A stretch of 64,000 bases of DNA, taken from NCBI RefSeq assembly GCF_032393985.1, contig NZ_CP135918.1, positions 5,457,724 through 5,521,723 of the forward strand. Reading direction: 5' to 3'. Made by a program: the position numbers and the translations under genes. Source of the DNA: Fischerella sp. JS2 (GTDB taxonomy: Bacteria; Cyanobacteriota; Cyanobacteriia; Cyanobacteriales; Nostocaceae). Below the pieces are notes generated by a model. The model made no database searches, had not been told where the DNA came from, and saw only the letters and a program-made list of their open reading frames with translations. Below are positions 27,538 to 40,450 of this stretch, piece after piece (positions within the stretch are counted from its first letter, which is position 1; each line of letters starts with the position of its first letter).

Positions 27538-29091
27538 TTAGCTTGACTCTTGCAGCACTTTTAAAGCCCATTTGTAAAGCGATCGCACCAGCAGTTGATC
27601 TAAGTTTGGTGCAGTGCTAACTTGTTTAAGCAGTTCTATCATCAAATCATTGACAACTGCTGGATTTTCTGATGCTTTTACCGAGAATAAACCACCTTTA
27701 TTCCAAAGAGAACAAATTTCGCTCAATGTCACAGGTTCACTCGAATGAATTACTTGATTGCGTTTTCTCCGAATGCGATCTAACAATCTAGACCATCTAT
27801 TATCTTGATTAAAATTCCGAGATATACACCAAGCTTGAATTAAATCAAACAGTGCTGGTTCATACTCTGCTCGATGTGCCTGATGTGGTGGTATGGTCAA
27901 AAATCCCTTATTTAACCAATTGTTTTCTTGAAATTGAATATATAGTAGGCGCTCTAAAATATGTGCAAATTGAATAAATGCTGTAGTGTAATTTTGACGA
28001 TAAAGCGGTAGTTCAATCAACAAAGTAGACTCCCAAACTTTACTCGTATCGTCTAATTTAATTTGGTTTAATTGGTCTTGCCAAGCTTGAATTTGTTCGC
28101 TATTTACTGCTTTAGCAACATTATTATAACGCAGCCAATCACTAATATTTTTGATAAATTTATCTGTTTCCCAGTTGGTATAGCTTAATAAAATTCCAGC
28201 TAATTTATATATAATCTTATGACGACTTTGATGCACTTTTAACCAAATTTGGGCTTCTGAAAAATCACCTCTTTCCCAAGCAGAAACTACCCGCAAACGT
28301 TCTAGCGACCAAAAATACTCCCCCATCGGAATGAGTTTAAAGGTTTGGGAATGAGCAGCAGTTCTAACACCATTTGGCATTCTGGGGAAGAACTCTTCTG
28401 GTTCATCGGGATTGGCATTAAAAACTTGACATTGACGTACCAAAGCTGCGGCACAAATTTCTACACTGGATGCTACAGCAGGCGCACAGCCTTTATTTTG
28501 TATCCATAATACAAATTCTTCATCTCCAGAAGGAGAGAAATAATTTAAAGCTTCTTTTAAGACTAAAATTTCTAGTTCTTGACGAATAGCATTACTATCA
28601 ATTGCGTTAATCTCTGGTGCGTGAACATCTACTCTCACATCCGGAAAAATACTTTTTATTTTTCCTGCCATTAATTGTGCTAACCAAAGAGTATCTAATC
28701 GGCGAAAAGTCCAAGAAACATTTTCTGGTTGGTCAGTTCCCCATAAAATGATATGTTTTAAACCCAGTTTAATACCCGTCTCAATAATTTTTTGGTCTAA
28801 AAGTAGTTCAACTTGACTAAAGTCACCACCGAGCCATTCTATACAGTATTCGTAATAGCGTTTACCTAAATCTCTAGCACTCCAAGGAGAATTTAGATCA
28901 TTTTCTTGGTGAAAACTACGTTCAATTCCTAATTCTTGATAAAGTTCTTTGACGTGGCATGGATAGCCAATATTACCATCAGCACCAAAAGAACGAATTA
29001 CTCCATCTTGACAACGCCAACCAACTTGGCGAGTACCAACAGTAATAATTAATGTATCTACGCGATTAGTTTCAGTTGATATAGTTGTCAT
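27538..29091 (-). CDS. CARF/HEPN-like type III CRISPR accessory RNase (Csm6/Csx1-like)
   Basis: A 517-residue protein at the downstream end of the cmr cluster. The N-terminal half looks like a Rossmann-type CARF domain: VDTLIITVGTRQVGW at residues 11-25 and LKHIILWGTDQPENVSW near 115. The C-terminal third is helical and contains RKRNQVIH, which fits the HEPN active-site motif R-x4-H. CARF-HEPN proteins such as Csm6 and Csx1 bind cyclic oligoadenylate made by Cas10 and degrade RNA. The gene starts 47 bp after the RAMP gene. The CARF call is by layout, not by strong motif, so confidence is moderate. No frame lesion is seen, unlike cas10 and cmr4. Confidence 0.65.
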   Translation of the reverse strand: MTTISTETNRVDTLIITVGTRQVGWRCQDGVIRSFGADGNIGYPCHVKELYQELGIERSFHQENDLNSPWSARDLGKRYYEYCIEWLGGDFSQVELLLDQKIIETGIKLGLKHIILWGTDQPENVSWTFRRLDTLWLAQLMAGKIKSIFPDVRVDVHAPEINAIDSNAIRQELEILVLKEALNYFSPSGDEEFVLWIQNKGCAPAVASSVEICAAALVRQCQVFNANPDEPEEFFPRMPNGVRTAAHSQTFKLIPMGEYFWSLERLRVVSAWERGDFSEAQIWLKVHQSRHKIIYKLAGILLSYTNWETDKFIKNISDWLRYNNVAKAVNSEQIQAWQDQLNQIKLDDTSKVWESTLLIELPLYRQNYTTAFIQFAHILERLLYIQFQENNWLNKGFLTIPPHQAHRAEYEPALFDLIQAWCISRNFNQDNRWSRLLDRIRRKRNQVIHSSEPVTLSEICSLWNKGGLFSVKASENPAVVNDLMIELLKQVSTAPNLDQLLVRSLYKWALKVLQESS

Positions 29092-29138
29092 AAAGGAAAA
29101 ATTTGGGCGTAGTATTAGCGAGGAGTGTGATCGCGCTT

Positions 29139-30854
29139 TTAAGGATTAGTGGGAGGTTGAACACCAAATACATGCACAGCACCACTCATTTTGCCTAGAT
29201 CGCGAAGAAAACGCGATCGCACATGGTCAGAATTTGGTGTTTGTCCGCCCATAAAAAGACAGACAATTTCTTGACAGTCTGTTTCTTCTTCTTTGTTGGG
29301 AATATTTACCCGCTTGATACTCGCCCAAGAACAAGAAGCATTACCTACACCTGCATTCCCGCCAATATCAAGATTGCGCTTGTAATTTCGTGGTGCAGTT
29401 TGTTGATAAATTAAGTACATCCCGTCACCACGAGTTGCTTCTGCGTCGTTTGCTTGTTTCCAGTAAGGTTCACGGCGTTCTATTGGTTCACTGTCTGGGC
29501 CAGGAACAGCGTAGATTGCACAGGTACTAGGTGAGAAAACTTCGGCGCTAATATTATGGTTATCAGCTGTAACTCTATCAGGCCATTGGCGTTGAACTGC
29601 TGCTAACCAATCGCTATAAGCTTTTGTCCATGCAGCTGCATTTAAAGGTAAACCGTAGGGTTTGGTTTCCCATTGCTGTGTACCTCGATTTCTTACTTTG
29701 TGAGTTAAGGTCAAAAGCGTTCCCCGTGCAGCTGCATGACCATTGTTCATGTAGTATATGTGCAACGGTCTGCGCCAACCACGCCCTACACCGCCAACCA
29801 TGACTGCAAATCGCATAATCGGCAGAATAATTTGATTTAAGATGTCGTTGGGGGCGCTAATTTGTAGTTTGCCTTTCCAGGCGTAAAATCTTGGTTGATC
29901 GGTGGAGCGATCGCCCCAAGTTGTTCCCTTAAACATCTGCAAACGTACACAACCTTTACGGGTTTGTGGTTCTAAGGTTCCTAACAACTCACCAACGGTT
30001 TTTTTAGCATCTTGCTGAGACATTACTCCCAGCAAAAACCGCAAAATCCAAGACCTCAGCCAGCCACGCCAATGGGAAGGGCGCAATTCCATTGTTTGCA
30101 TATTTGGCCCCGCACTACCTTGACTGTAGAGACTAAAGTCAAATTGCTTTATTGCACAATCAGGATCAGGAGTTAGTCTGAAGGAATCAGAAAACTTCAG
30201 TGTTCCATATCCAGAAGCCGTCCGGCTACCAACACCGTATAAACTCAATGCTTGCTGCACCCATCCCCAAACTTCACTGACTTCTGCATCGGTAGCTCGT
30301 CCTGGAATGCCGCGAATGGCTACTGTAACAGGAATATAATCTTTACCATTGCCCAAGGTATAGAGAGATATAGGCATACCTTGTCCTTGATGATAAACTT
30401 GAAACTCCTGCTGAGGATTAACAATATCTAAAGTCAGTTTGGTTGGTTCATCAGGCCAAGCATCCAGAAATTCAATTTTACCAGCAGTGATTGTATCGTT
30501 GTTTTGATACCCCAAAAGTTCATACATTCTAGGTAAAATATCAGGGCGTTGTTTTGCCCAAGCTCTTACTATTCCTCTGATAGAAGCACCAGGAATATAA
30601 CCATTCAGAGGTAATATTCGTAAACGTTCCCAATTTTCATTAACATTACGTTTATCTTCCGGTCGTCCTTGAGTAGGTCGCCATGTGCCGCAAGGTTCGC
30701 CGGCTGAAACGATAGTTTCTACATCTGGATGAGGAAAAGAACCAACTTTAGCACGCCACTGGATAGTAAAAGTACCTTTTTTGAATAAGCCAGATTGCGA
30801 TCGCCTTTGATGTTGTAACTCTAACAATTCAATTAATCGAGAACCAGTGTACAT
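29139..30854 (-). CDS. Fused double-RAMP Cmr protein (Cmr6-like plus Cmr1-like)
   Basis: A 571-residue protein with two RAMP regions. The first has YIPGASIRGIVRAWAKQ near residue 84 and the glycine-rich loop LSLYGVGSRTASGYG near 208, as in Cmr6. The second begins MELRPSHWRGWLRSWILRFL near 258, like the Cmr1 N-terminal region, and has a glycine-rich FAVMVGGVGRGWRRPLH near 340. Type III-B complexes normally have separate Cmr1 and Cmr6, and no separate cmr1 is present here, so one fused protein may do both jobs. Its ATG shares one base with the cmr5 stop (TAATG), implying translational coupling. Which domain is Cmr1 or Cmr6 is inference. Confidence 0.75.
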   Translation of the reverse strand: MYTGSRLIELLELQHQRRSQSGLFKKGTFTIQWRAKVGSFPHPDVETIVSAGEPCGTWRPTQGRPEDKRNVNENWERLRILPLNGYIPGASIRGIVRAWAKQRPDILPRMYELLGYQNNDTITAGKIEFLDAWPDEPTKLTLDIVNPQQEFQVYHQGQGMPISLYTLGNGKDYIPVTVAIRGIPGRATDAEVSEVWGWVQQALSLYGVGSRTASGYGTLKFSDSFRLTPDPDCAIKQFDFSLYSQGSAGPNMQTMELRPSHWRGWLRSWILRFLLGVMSQQDAKKTVGELLGTLEPQTRKGCVRLQMFKGTTWGDRSTDQPRFYAWKGKLQISAPNDILNQIILPIMRFAVMVGGVGRGWRRPLHIYYMNNGHAAARGTLLTLTHKVRNRGTQQWETKPYGLPLNAAAWTKAYSDWLAAVQRQWPDRVTADNHNISAEVFSPSTCAIYAVPGPDSEPIERREPYWKQANDAEATRGDGMYLIYQQTAPRNYKRNLDIGGNAGVGNASCSWASIKRVNIPNKEEETDCQEIVCLFMGGQTPNSDHVRSRFLRDLGKMSGAVHVFGVQPPTNP

Positions 30855-31351
30855 TAATCCTCCTGATAAGCTCTAGCCCAGAAATTCCAATGATTAGCTA
30901 ATATCAAAGACCTGCGCCAAGTAGCCATATATTGTTGTGGCTGCTGTTTAGTCAGTTCTACTATTTGTGCCATCAGTTGTTCCCGTTGTGGAGGATTTGC
31001 TTGATTAATCATCTGACCTAGCAGTGATTCCCAAACAGGAACTGTACGTTCTCGCACTTCACCGCCTTGAGCGTTAGATTGGTTCACATAACCAACCGCA
31101 GACAGCAAGCCAAATACTCGTAAATGCTGCGATAAACGCAAAACAGCCGTGAGATCATTTTTATCTATGTTTGATTTACGCTGATTTTTTAAATAAGTTT
31201 GGATATGTTCGTGTGCAACCAAACTCATCTGTTCTGGTAATACTTGAGTAGGACTAAAACCACTATCAATATTAGCTGGTTTAGTAGGTGGCGTAATTGA
31301 ATTAGCTTTTGCTGTTTGTGGTCTTTGAGGTTTATTTAATTGATCGGGCAT
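30854..31351 (-). CDS. cmr5: Type III-B CRISPR small subunit Cmr5
   Basis: A 165-residue helical protein. A Pro/Thr-rich N-terminal tail (about 1-35) precedes the Cmr5 helices: MSLVAHEHIQTYLKNQRK, LRLSQHLRVFGLLSAVGYVN and PQQYMATWRRSLILANHW. The LRVFGLLSAVGY region is typical of the small subunit that lines the Cmr backbone and contacts target RNA. It starts 11 bp after the cmr4 stop and overlaps the next gene by one base, so it belongs to one operon. It is longer than usual Cmr5 (about 130) because of the tail. Confidence 0.88.
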   Translation of the reverse strand: MPDQLNKPQRPQTAKANSITPPTKPANIDSGFSPTQVLPEQMSLVAHEHIQTYLKNQRKSNIDKNDLTAVLRLSQHLRVFGLLSAVGYVNQSNAQGGEVRERTVPVWESLLGQMINQANPPQREQLMAQIVELTKQQPQQYMATWRRSLILANHWNFWARAYQED

Positions 31352-31577
31352 AATTTTCTCCTCTATACTCCAACTTTTACTTGAGCAGGTGATGTAGCAT
31401 TATTTGTCCAACCTTGCACCCAACCGCGCCCCACATTGGCTTGACCACCAACTTGAAAAAGCCCCTGCAAAATGTTCATTAATACATCATGTTGTTCTGG
31501 CTTCACAGGTTTATCTTTGAGGAGACTGTAACCCCAAGAGAAATAGAAAATCGGGCGTTGCTGAATAAAGGTATGTT

Positions 31578-31925
31578 TTAGGCAGGTAAGGGAACAGAAC
31601 GATATTTGAGGTAGTGCAATAACAATCGAACAGAGTATCTCAGCATTTCCTCGGTTTTGGAATAACATAAAGTTTTACGATGAAGACGAGCCAAATAATG
31701 TCTAAGCCTTGTGTTTTCATTTTCGACTCGTGTCATGTAGGTCTTACTCACAATTTGGTCACCATCAGGAACAAAACAAGGGTAAACAGGGTATCCATCT
31801 GTGACGTAAAAATAACTCTGCCAACACTGGACAATGTTCCATAACTGTTGGAAAGTAGTCGAACTACGATCACCTAAAACCCAAGCAAGAATACCTTGAG
31901 TAAAGTGATTTACCGCCGTCCACAA
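31578..31925 (-). CDS. IS1-family transposase, catalytic part (InsB-like), copy 1
   Basis: A 115-residue frame holding the catalytic half of an IS1-type DDE transposase: TAVNHFTQGILAWVLGDRSS and FYVTDGYPVYPCFVPDG with catalytic-type Asp residues, then RVENENTRLRHYLARLHRKT. It is probably made as a fusion with the upstream frame through a -1 frameshift at an A8 run near the overlap (GSKK then NKIWLWTAVNHF). On its own it lacks a good ribosome-binding site. Confidence 0.88.
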   Translation of the reverse strand: MWTAVNHFTQGILAWVLGDRSSTTFQQLWNIVQCWQSYFYVTDGYPVYPCFVPDGDQIVSKTYMTRVENENTRLRHYLARLHRKTLCYSKTEEMLRYSVRLLLHYLKYRSVPLPA

Positions 31926-32269
31926 CCAGATTTTATTTTTTTTGAACCAATAAATGTTTCTAATTCATCTAGTTCTCCCACCTGCGGAATTTCCTTTGAA
32001 TTTGGTGTATCCGCCAATTGTGTACCCACTCGTTTAACCCAATGAATAATGGTAGTATGATGAACGTTTTTCACCCTTTCAATTCCACGAAATCCCATAC
32101 CATTGACGTACATTTTTAGGCATTCTTGTTTGATTTCATCCGAGTAGCCCCTGGGTGGTTTATAGACATCAATGAATTGACGACCACAATCACAGCAAAT
32201 GTGATTCTGTTTACCTCTTTTCTTTCCATTCTTACGGTTATGACAAGATCCACAGCGTGGACATTCCAT
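31910..32269 (-). CDS. IS1-family transposase, DNA-binding part (InsA-like), copy 1
   Basis: A 119-residue frame with an N-terminal zinc finger (MECPRCGSCHNRKNGKKRG, then HICCDCGRQFID) and an HTH-like segment (MGFRGIERVKNVHHTTIIHW). This matches InsA of IS1 and its cyanobacterial relatives. It ends in a frame overlapping the catalytic frame by 16 bp at an A8 slippery run, where ribosomal frameshifting is expected to give the full transposase. Confidence 0.88.
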   Translation of the reverse strand: MECPRCGSCHNRKNGKKRGKQNHICCDCGRQFIDVYKPPRGYSDEIKQECLKMYVNGMGFRGIERVKNVHHTTIIHWVKRVGTQLADTPNSKEIPQVGELDELETFIGSKKIKSGCGRR

Positions 32270-33079
32270 GATTAATTGACCTCAATTCATACCGCTATTA
32301 TGCAACGCCGAAAATCGTGTCTCTAGGAATGCATACATCTGTCCAAAACACTTCAGCCGAACCTGCTTGATTAGCACCTGTTGTTTCATCTTAAATTTTG
32401 TTACGAACTTGAGTCCATAAAGAGTGTTCCATTAATACTTGAAAATCAGCATCGGGTAAAACAATGCGATTATTTTCCCAAGTCGGTTGAACAGCACTTT
32501 TAAGAGAATTTGGCCAAGTTCCAGCTAAGGTTGTTGCTTGTTTTTGCTCATTAGACATCTGAGTGACTTTAATTTGAGCATCAGCAACCAGATATGTACC
32601 CGCCGAAGTACCTACAGCTTGGTTAGGAAAAATGACAGAATTTTGCTGTGTAATGATTGCATGATCGCGAATCAAAGAATGACAGCTAACCCAGGTAAAT
32701 ACATCTTTACCACCATTCATTGACATGGTTCGCATAGGAACCCATAACAAGCGTGCATCTCCAAACCATACCTGATGTACTCCCATTTGACCTTGCTTAT
32801 CTAACTCTTTACCAAATAAAATATCGACTGCTGTTTCATCCTGTAACTTGACTTCATCTCTGAGAGTTCCTCTAAGAGATGAACCAGGAACATAAGGAAA
32901 ATTTGTATGCACTTCACGGGCAATTTCTAAAATGTTGCCTAAATCACCTTCACCACCACAATGAATAGGTGCAAGGCTGTATATATAACCAACTCTAAAA
33001 TCAGACATAATTCTTCTCACTTAATTTAAATAATTAAATTCCAAAATTTACAAATAAAATCTATTAAGCTCTTTCTAAT

Positions 33080-34228
<1,149 letters not shown>

Positions 34229-34312
34229 TTATGAATGGGGTATGAGTTGTGATTATTTGTTTTTTTGGATGTTAATAATGATTTTGGTGATAATGGCAAT
34301 TAGTTCTTAGGT

Positions 34313-34627
34313 TTATTGAATCAAATCTGTCAAGCGATCGCTGGAAACAATTGCCGATTTAACTAATAAACGTAGCCAATATAAACTTTCTCTTGCTTCC
34401 TTTTGAGCGATACTAAACTTATGGATGAAATCAGCTTTACTCTCACCAGATTGAGCTTCTTGAATATTAGCGCCAATAGAAGTAGCTGAACGCAAATATT
34501 GTTTTCCGATTATGTAACCCGCACCATATTTTTCTTCCTGCAAAAACTCAAATAATTTAATTGCTCTCAACGCATATTCAAAAGACCTATCTCGAATATC
34601 CCAAGTTTTTATATTTTCCTCACTCAT
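34313..34627 (-). CDS. Four-helix-bundle protein (23S rRNA IVS-type)
   Basis: A protein of about 104 residues of the four-helix-bundle family found in 23S rRNA intervening sequences and as free-standing genes: MSEENIKTWDIRDRSFEYAL, RSATSIGANIQEAQSGESKADF and IAQKEARESLYWLRLL. Here it lies between cas10 and cmr3 in the same orientation. Such proteins often travel as single cargo genes, also near diversity-generating retroelements. The ATG at 34627 is preferred; the upstream frame start arises from ATAATTC repeats. Its role in the CRISPR operon, if any, is unknown. Confidence 0.8.
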   Translation of the reverse strand: MSEENIKTWDIRDRSFEYALRAIKLFEFLQEEKYGAGYIIGKQYLRSATSIGANIQEAQSGESKADFIHKFSIAQKEARESLYWLRLLVKSAIVSSDRLTDLIQ

Positions 34628-34644
34628 CACTCCCTCTTGCCTTT

Positions 34645-37620
<2,976 letters not shown>

Positions 37621-37794
37621 AAGTAATTTTCCTTTCTTAACCTCCAGATTAGATTGTATTAATTGTTATCTGATTTTGTCGAATTTCTGTAAATATTCGG
37701 TACAATATATAAAAAATGCTTCAGATTGTTGAATGGCAAGGCTTTCAGATTCTATGGGAAAATAGTCAACAATATTTTCTTATCTCTTGACATT

Positions 37795-38658
37795 TGAATT
37801 AGTTTCCCCAGTGAGGTTTCCATTCAATTAGTTTCCCCAGCGAGTGGGGAGATCTCAACCAAGCCATCAAAATTAATCCCAAATATGGTTTCGTTTCCAT
37901 TCAATTAGTTTCCCCAGCGAGTGGGGAGTTCAAGGCGATCGCATTCTATGAAACGGATGAATAATGGTTTCCATTCAATTAGTTTCCCCAGCGAGTGGGG
38001 AGAATATGTAGCGATCAATTACCCCTCACCAAGTTTTAAGTTTCCATTCAATTAGTTTCCCCAGCGAGTGGGGAGGTAATCACATTGTTAGAGGTAAATT
38101 TAATCAATGGTTTCCATTCAATTAGTTTCCCCAGCGAGTGGGGAGTGATTGGGGTAATTATGGAAATTCTGTAACTGTACCACGTTTCCATTCAATTAGT
38201 TTCCCCAGCGAGTGGGGAGGATGACTTCTATAACAGGTTAATTGCATTAATTAGAGCGTTTCCATTCAATTAGTTTCCCCAGCGAGTGGGGAGAGTAAGC
38301 TCATAAACCTGTCCATTAGCGTAAATAGAGTTTCCATTCAATTAGTTTCCCCAGCGAGTGGGGAGGTTGGATGATGAGTCCTTGCAATTGCGATCAATGG
38401 CAATGTTTCCATTCAATTAGTTTCCCCAGCGAGTGGGGAGTAGCAAATCTAATTCTTTCCACTCCCGGAACATCATGTACAGTTTCCATTCAATTAGTTT
38501 CCCCAGCGAGTGGGGAGGTCGACGGCGCTTTGAGGGATTTCCGAGAGGAGTTTCCATTCAATTAGTTTCCCCAGCGAGTGGGGAGTCTTCTTCACCATCT
38601 GCGATCGCTCGATCTACACTACGTTTCCATTCAATTAGTTTCCCCAGCGAGTGGGGAG
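37795..38658 (-). CRISPR. CRISPR array, 12 repeats of 36 bp, 11 spacers
   Basis: Twelve identical 36-bp repeats between 37816 and 38658. On the plus strand each starts GTTTCCATTCAATTAG and ends CCCCAGCGAGTGGGGAG. Spacers are 32-41 bp. Repeat starts: 37816, 37893, 37967, 38040, 38110, 38184, 38258, 38330, 38405, 38482, 38550, 38623. A degenerate partial repeat (37795-37815) lies next to the first, marking the leader-distal end. The minus-strand repeat ends in ATGGAAAC, which resembles the type III 8-nt 5' tag (usually ATTGAAAC/G), and its 5' half can form a CCCC/GGGG stem. So the array is probably transcribed on the minus strand, with the leader at 38659-38845 beside cas2. Confidence 0.97.
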
Positions 38659-38845
38659 AGTCCCATTTTAAACTGTTACCCGGTAAGATTTCCAGAGCCG
38701 ATTTCCGAAGTTCAGATATTTTGTAGACAAAAACATTTCAATTCCTCCAACCAAAAAGGCTAAAACCCTTATCCCATAAAGAACCGAAGTTCACAACAAA
38801 ATAATAGGCATTTGCGGAATTTGGGCTGAACTTCGGTACTTGCTC
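38659..38845 (-). promoter_or_regulatory. Probable CRISPR leader with three CCGAAGTTCA boxes
   Basis: The 187 bp between the last repeat and the cas2 stop hold no gene and are the expected leader. CCGAAGTTCA occurs at 38705-38714 and 38784-38793, and inverted (TGAACTTCGG) at 38827-38836. The last two could form a 10-bp-arm stem with a 33-bp loop. These boxes may guide spacer integration, act as a promoter operator, or terminate the cas1-cas2 transcript. Confidence 0.6.
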
Positions 38846-39127
38846 TTATATAATCACAGAGCTAGGTGGTTCAATCAGAGGTGATCCAACTCCCCAAGTT
38901 TCCACTTGTGCCAAAGTATGCCGTGATAAAGGATAAAATCGCACATTATCTTCTGTTAATTTTACCTGTTTCTTTAACCGCTTGCGAAGTTCATTATATT
39001 GATCTGTAGTCAACTGGCATTCAAAAACAGAATATTGAACCCTCTGTCCATAGCCTTCCAATAAATCAGACACCTTTTTGCGGCGTTTGTTGCAAGGAAT
39101 GTCATAAGCTACGACGTACAACAACAT
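38846..39127 (-). CDS. cas2: CRISPR adaptation protein Cas2
   Basis: A 93-residue Cas2 of normal length. MLLYVVAYDIPCNKRRKKVS contains the strand-1 Asp (YDI), followed by GYGQRVQYSVFECQLT and VRFYPLS, the ferredoxin-like core. Cas2 dimers bridge Cas1 dimers during spacer integration. The gene follows cas1 with a 12-bp gap and is next to the leader. No lesion is seen. Confidence 0.95.
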   Translation of the reverse strand: MLLYVVAYDIPCNKRRKKVSDLLEGYGQRVQYSVFECQLTTDQYNELRKRLKKQVKLTEDNVRFYPLSRHTLAQVETWGVGSPLIEPPSSVII

Positions 39128-39139
39128 GATTGATTGGCT

Positions 39140-40132
39140 TTAATCAATTCGATAAGGCTGATAATGATGGCTAGGATTGTAGACAAACTGCTTAAAAACC
39201 TTAATTTGTCGGTTGAGTAAATCCCATTTCGGTTGTTTATCACCTGCATCAGTTTGTATTTCCTCTCCCATACGCTGAACAAATGCCTTCAAATATTTCC
39301 TCCGTCCCGAATCATTTAAATAACAACCGCCATTGTGATATTCAAAGTCTTGTTGAGCGTCAACAATTTTACGATCAATCAGCCACAATACCAAAGAATC
39401 TACAATTGGAGCGCGAAACTCCTCGATTAAATCGGAAGCCAATGCTGCATGACCATCATGGGCTTGATGTAAACAAGCATAATAAGGATCAAGTCCTTGG
39501 AGTTCAATTAGTGCTAATAAATGATTCCACAGAACTTGATAACCAAAGCTCAACATAGCATTGACAGGATTTCCCGGAGGACGGCGACTACGCCCAGTAA
39601 ATACAAAAGTTGGGTTGGTGATACACCTGCCAAAAGCTGAAAAATACTGAGCCGCACCTGCACCTTCAAATCCTAATAATCGTTCCCAACTATCAGCCTC
39701 ACCAGCTTGAGCAGCCAAATAATCAAGATTTTGCAGTGTTTTTTCCAATTCTTCTGATTCTAGTCGCTTTTTCTGTCGCCGTAGCAAAACTCGACTATTT
39801 TTGATTTTAGTTTGGGCGATCGCTCGTGCAGTCATCAGCCGTTCAACTGTTGAAAGTTGCTGTTGATAGCGTGACAATTGGCGATATCCCCGTTCCAGTG
39901 GTAATAACCTACCGTAACAGTAACCCATACGTGAAAGATAGGCGATAGGAACGTTCTGCCATAAACACGCCCGAATTGCTTGGGTGCTAACCTGGGAATT
40001 GCCGAAAATCAAAATTTGTTCTAACAATGGCAATTGCACCTGTGCATATACAGTTTCGCCTTGTTTGACTATCAGTTTTTCTTGTTGCAAGGCGACATAG
40101 CAGTTCTGTTGAGAAACGTAGAGAGTGTGCAT
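39140..40132 (-). CDS. cas1: CRISPR adaptation integrase Cas1
   Basis: A 330-residue Cas1. Visible conserved parts: the N-terminal beta domain (LYVSQQNCYVALQQEKLIV), LLGFEGAGAAQYFSAFG with the first metal-binding Glu, NAMLSFGYQVLWNHLLALIE, GLDPYYACLHQAHDGHAALA with the active-site His, and ASDLIEEFRAPIVDSLV with the acidic Asp and Glu. There is no fused reverse transcriptase and no separate RT gene nearby. It is transcribed with cas2 and preceded by the Csx18-like gene. Intact, unlike the interference genes. Confidence 0.95.
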   Translation of the reverse strand: MHTLYVSQQNCYVALQQEKLIVKQGETVYAQVQLPLLEQILIFGNSQVSTQAIRACLWQNVPIAYLSRMGYCYGRLLPLERGYRQLSRYQQQLSTVERLMTARAIAQTKIKNSRVLLRRQKKRLESEELEKTLQNLDYLAAQAGEADSWERLLGFEGAGAAQYFSAFGRCITNPTFVFTGRSRRPPGNPVNAMLSFGYQVLWNHLLALIELQGLDPYYACLHQAHDGHAALASDLIEEFRAPIVDSLVLWLIDRKIVDAQQDFEYHNGGCYLNDSGRRKYLKAFVQRMGEEIQTDAGDKQPKWDLLNRQIKVFKQFVYNPSHHYQPYRID

Positions 40133-40156
40133 TTAAACTTTATTAATTAATCTTTA

Positions 40157-40450
40157 CTAATCTCTGCGATGCTCATTTCTCAAAATAGAAGACAAGAGGT
40201 GACTAAGGGCATTTTTATTTCTTGGTCTAGATGCAGAGATTAACTCTGCCTTTTGTCCTGGTTCTAACCACCTGATCGCTCTGTCAGCAATAGTAGCGAC
40301 AAAAAAAGTAGCTATTGTTACTAATAATGTATTGATGATCACTGCTGCTAACCCTAAAGGAGCAATCAGCAGAATAATCAAAGTAATACTGCCATTGAAT
40401 ATGGATACCAAAGCATTACGTAGTGTGGCAACACGAGGCGATATATACAT
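40157..40450 (-). CDS. csx18: Small two-helix membrane protein, probable Csx18
   Basis: A 97-residue protein with two long hydrophobic helices (LVSIFNGSITLIILLIAPLG and LAAVIINTLLVTIATFFVAT, about residues 13-57). A basic cytosolic tail follows (about 58-97) and contains SASRPRNKN. Small membrane proteins of this type next to cas1 in cyanobacterial type III loci have been named Csx18. It starts the adaptation gene group and is divergent from the WYL regulator. Function is unknown; membrane anchoring of a CRISPR response is a common suggestion for such accessory genes. The name is from memory of the family and should be checked. Confidence 0.55.
   Translation of the reverse strand: MYISPRVATLRNALVSIFNGSITLIILLIAPLGLAAVIINTLLVTIATFFVATIADRAIRWLEPGQKAELISASRPRNKNALSHLLSSILRNEHRRD

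Larger units (their letters stand above)
31554..32309 (-). mobile_element. IS1-family insertion sequence, copy 1 (756 bp, inside cmr4)
   Basis: Ends are GGCGTTGCTGAATAAAGG (31554) and, inverted, GGCGTTGCATAATAGCGG (32309), 14 of 18 matching. The element is flanked by an 8-bp target duplication GAAAATCG (31546-31553 and 32310-32317). Two overlapping frames encode an InsA/InsB-type transposase on the minus strand. An identical-length copy encoding the same proteins lies at 58072-58827. Removal of one target copy rejoins cmr4 exactly in frame. Confidence 0.95.
31363..33008 (-). pseudogene. cmr4: cmr4 (Cas7-type backbone), interrupted by an in-frame stop and an IS
   Basis: The 5' part (33008 to 32391) encodes MSDFRVGYIYSLAPIHCGGEG, YVPGSSLRGTLRDE and MEHSLWTQVRNKI, the Cmr4 N-terminal two-thirds. 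It then meets TAA at 32391-32393. The same frame continues after the stop as DETTGANQAGSAEVFWTDV and CIPRDTIF, then is cut by a 756-bp IS1-family element (31554-32309). Beyond the IS it resumes in frame as YFSWGYSLLKDKPVKPE and ends with GGQANVGRGWVQGW, the Cmr4 C-terminal Gly-rich motif. Cmr4 forms the backbone and cleaves target RNA, so loss should abolish interference. ATG 33008 is preferred over an upstream GTG. Two independent lesions make a functional product very unlikely. Confidence 0.9.

Noticed and set aside
38371-38763. Several plus-strand frames over the CRISPR array
   Set aside because: They translate the repeat (FHSISFPSEWG type repeats) and are artefacts of the array.
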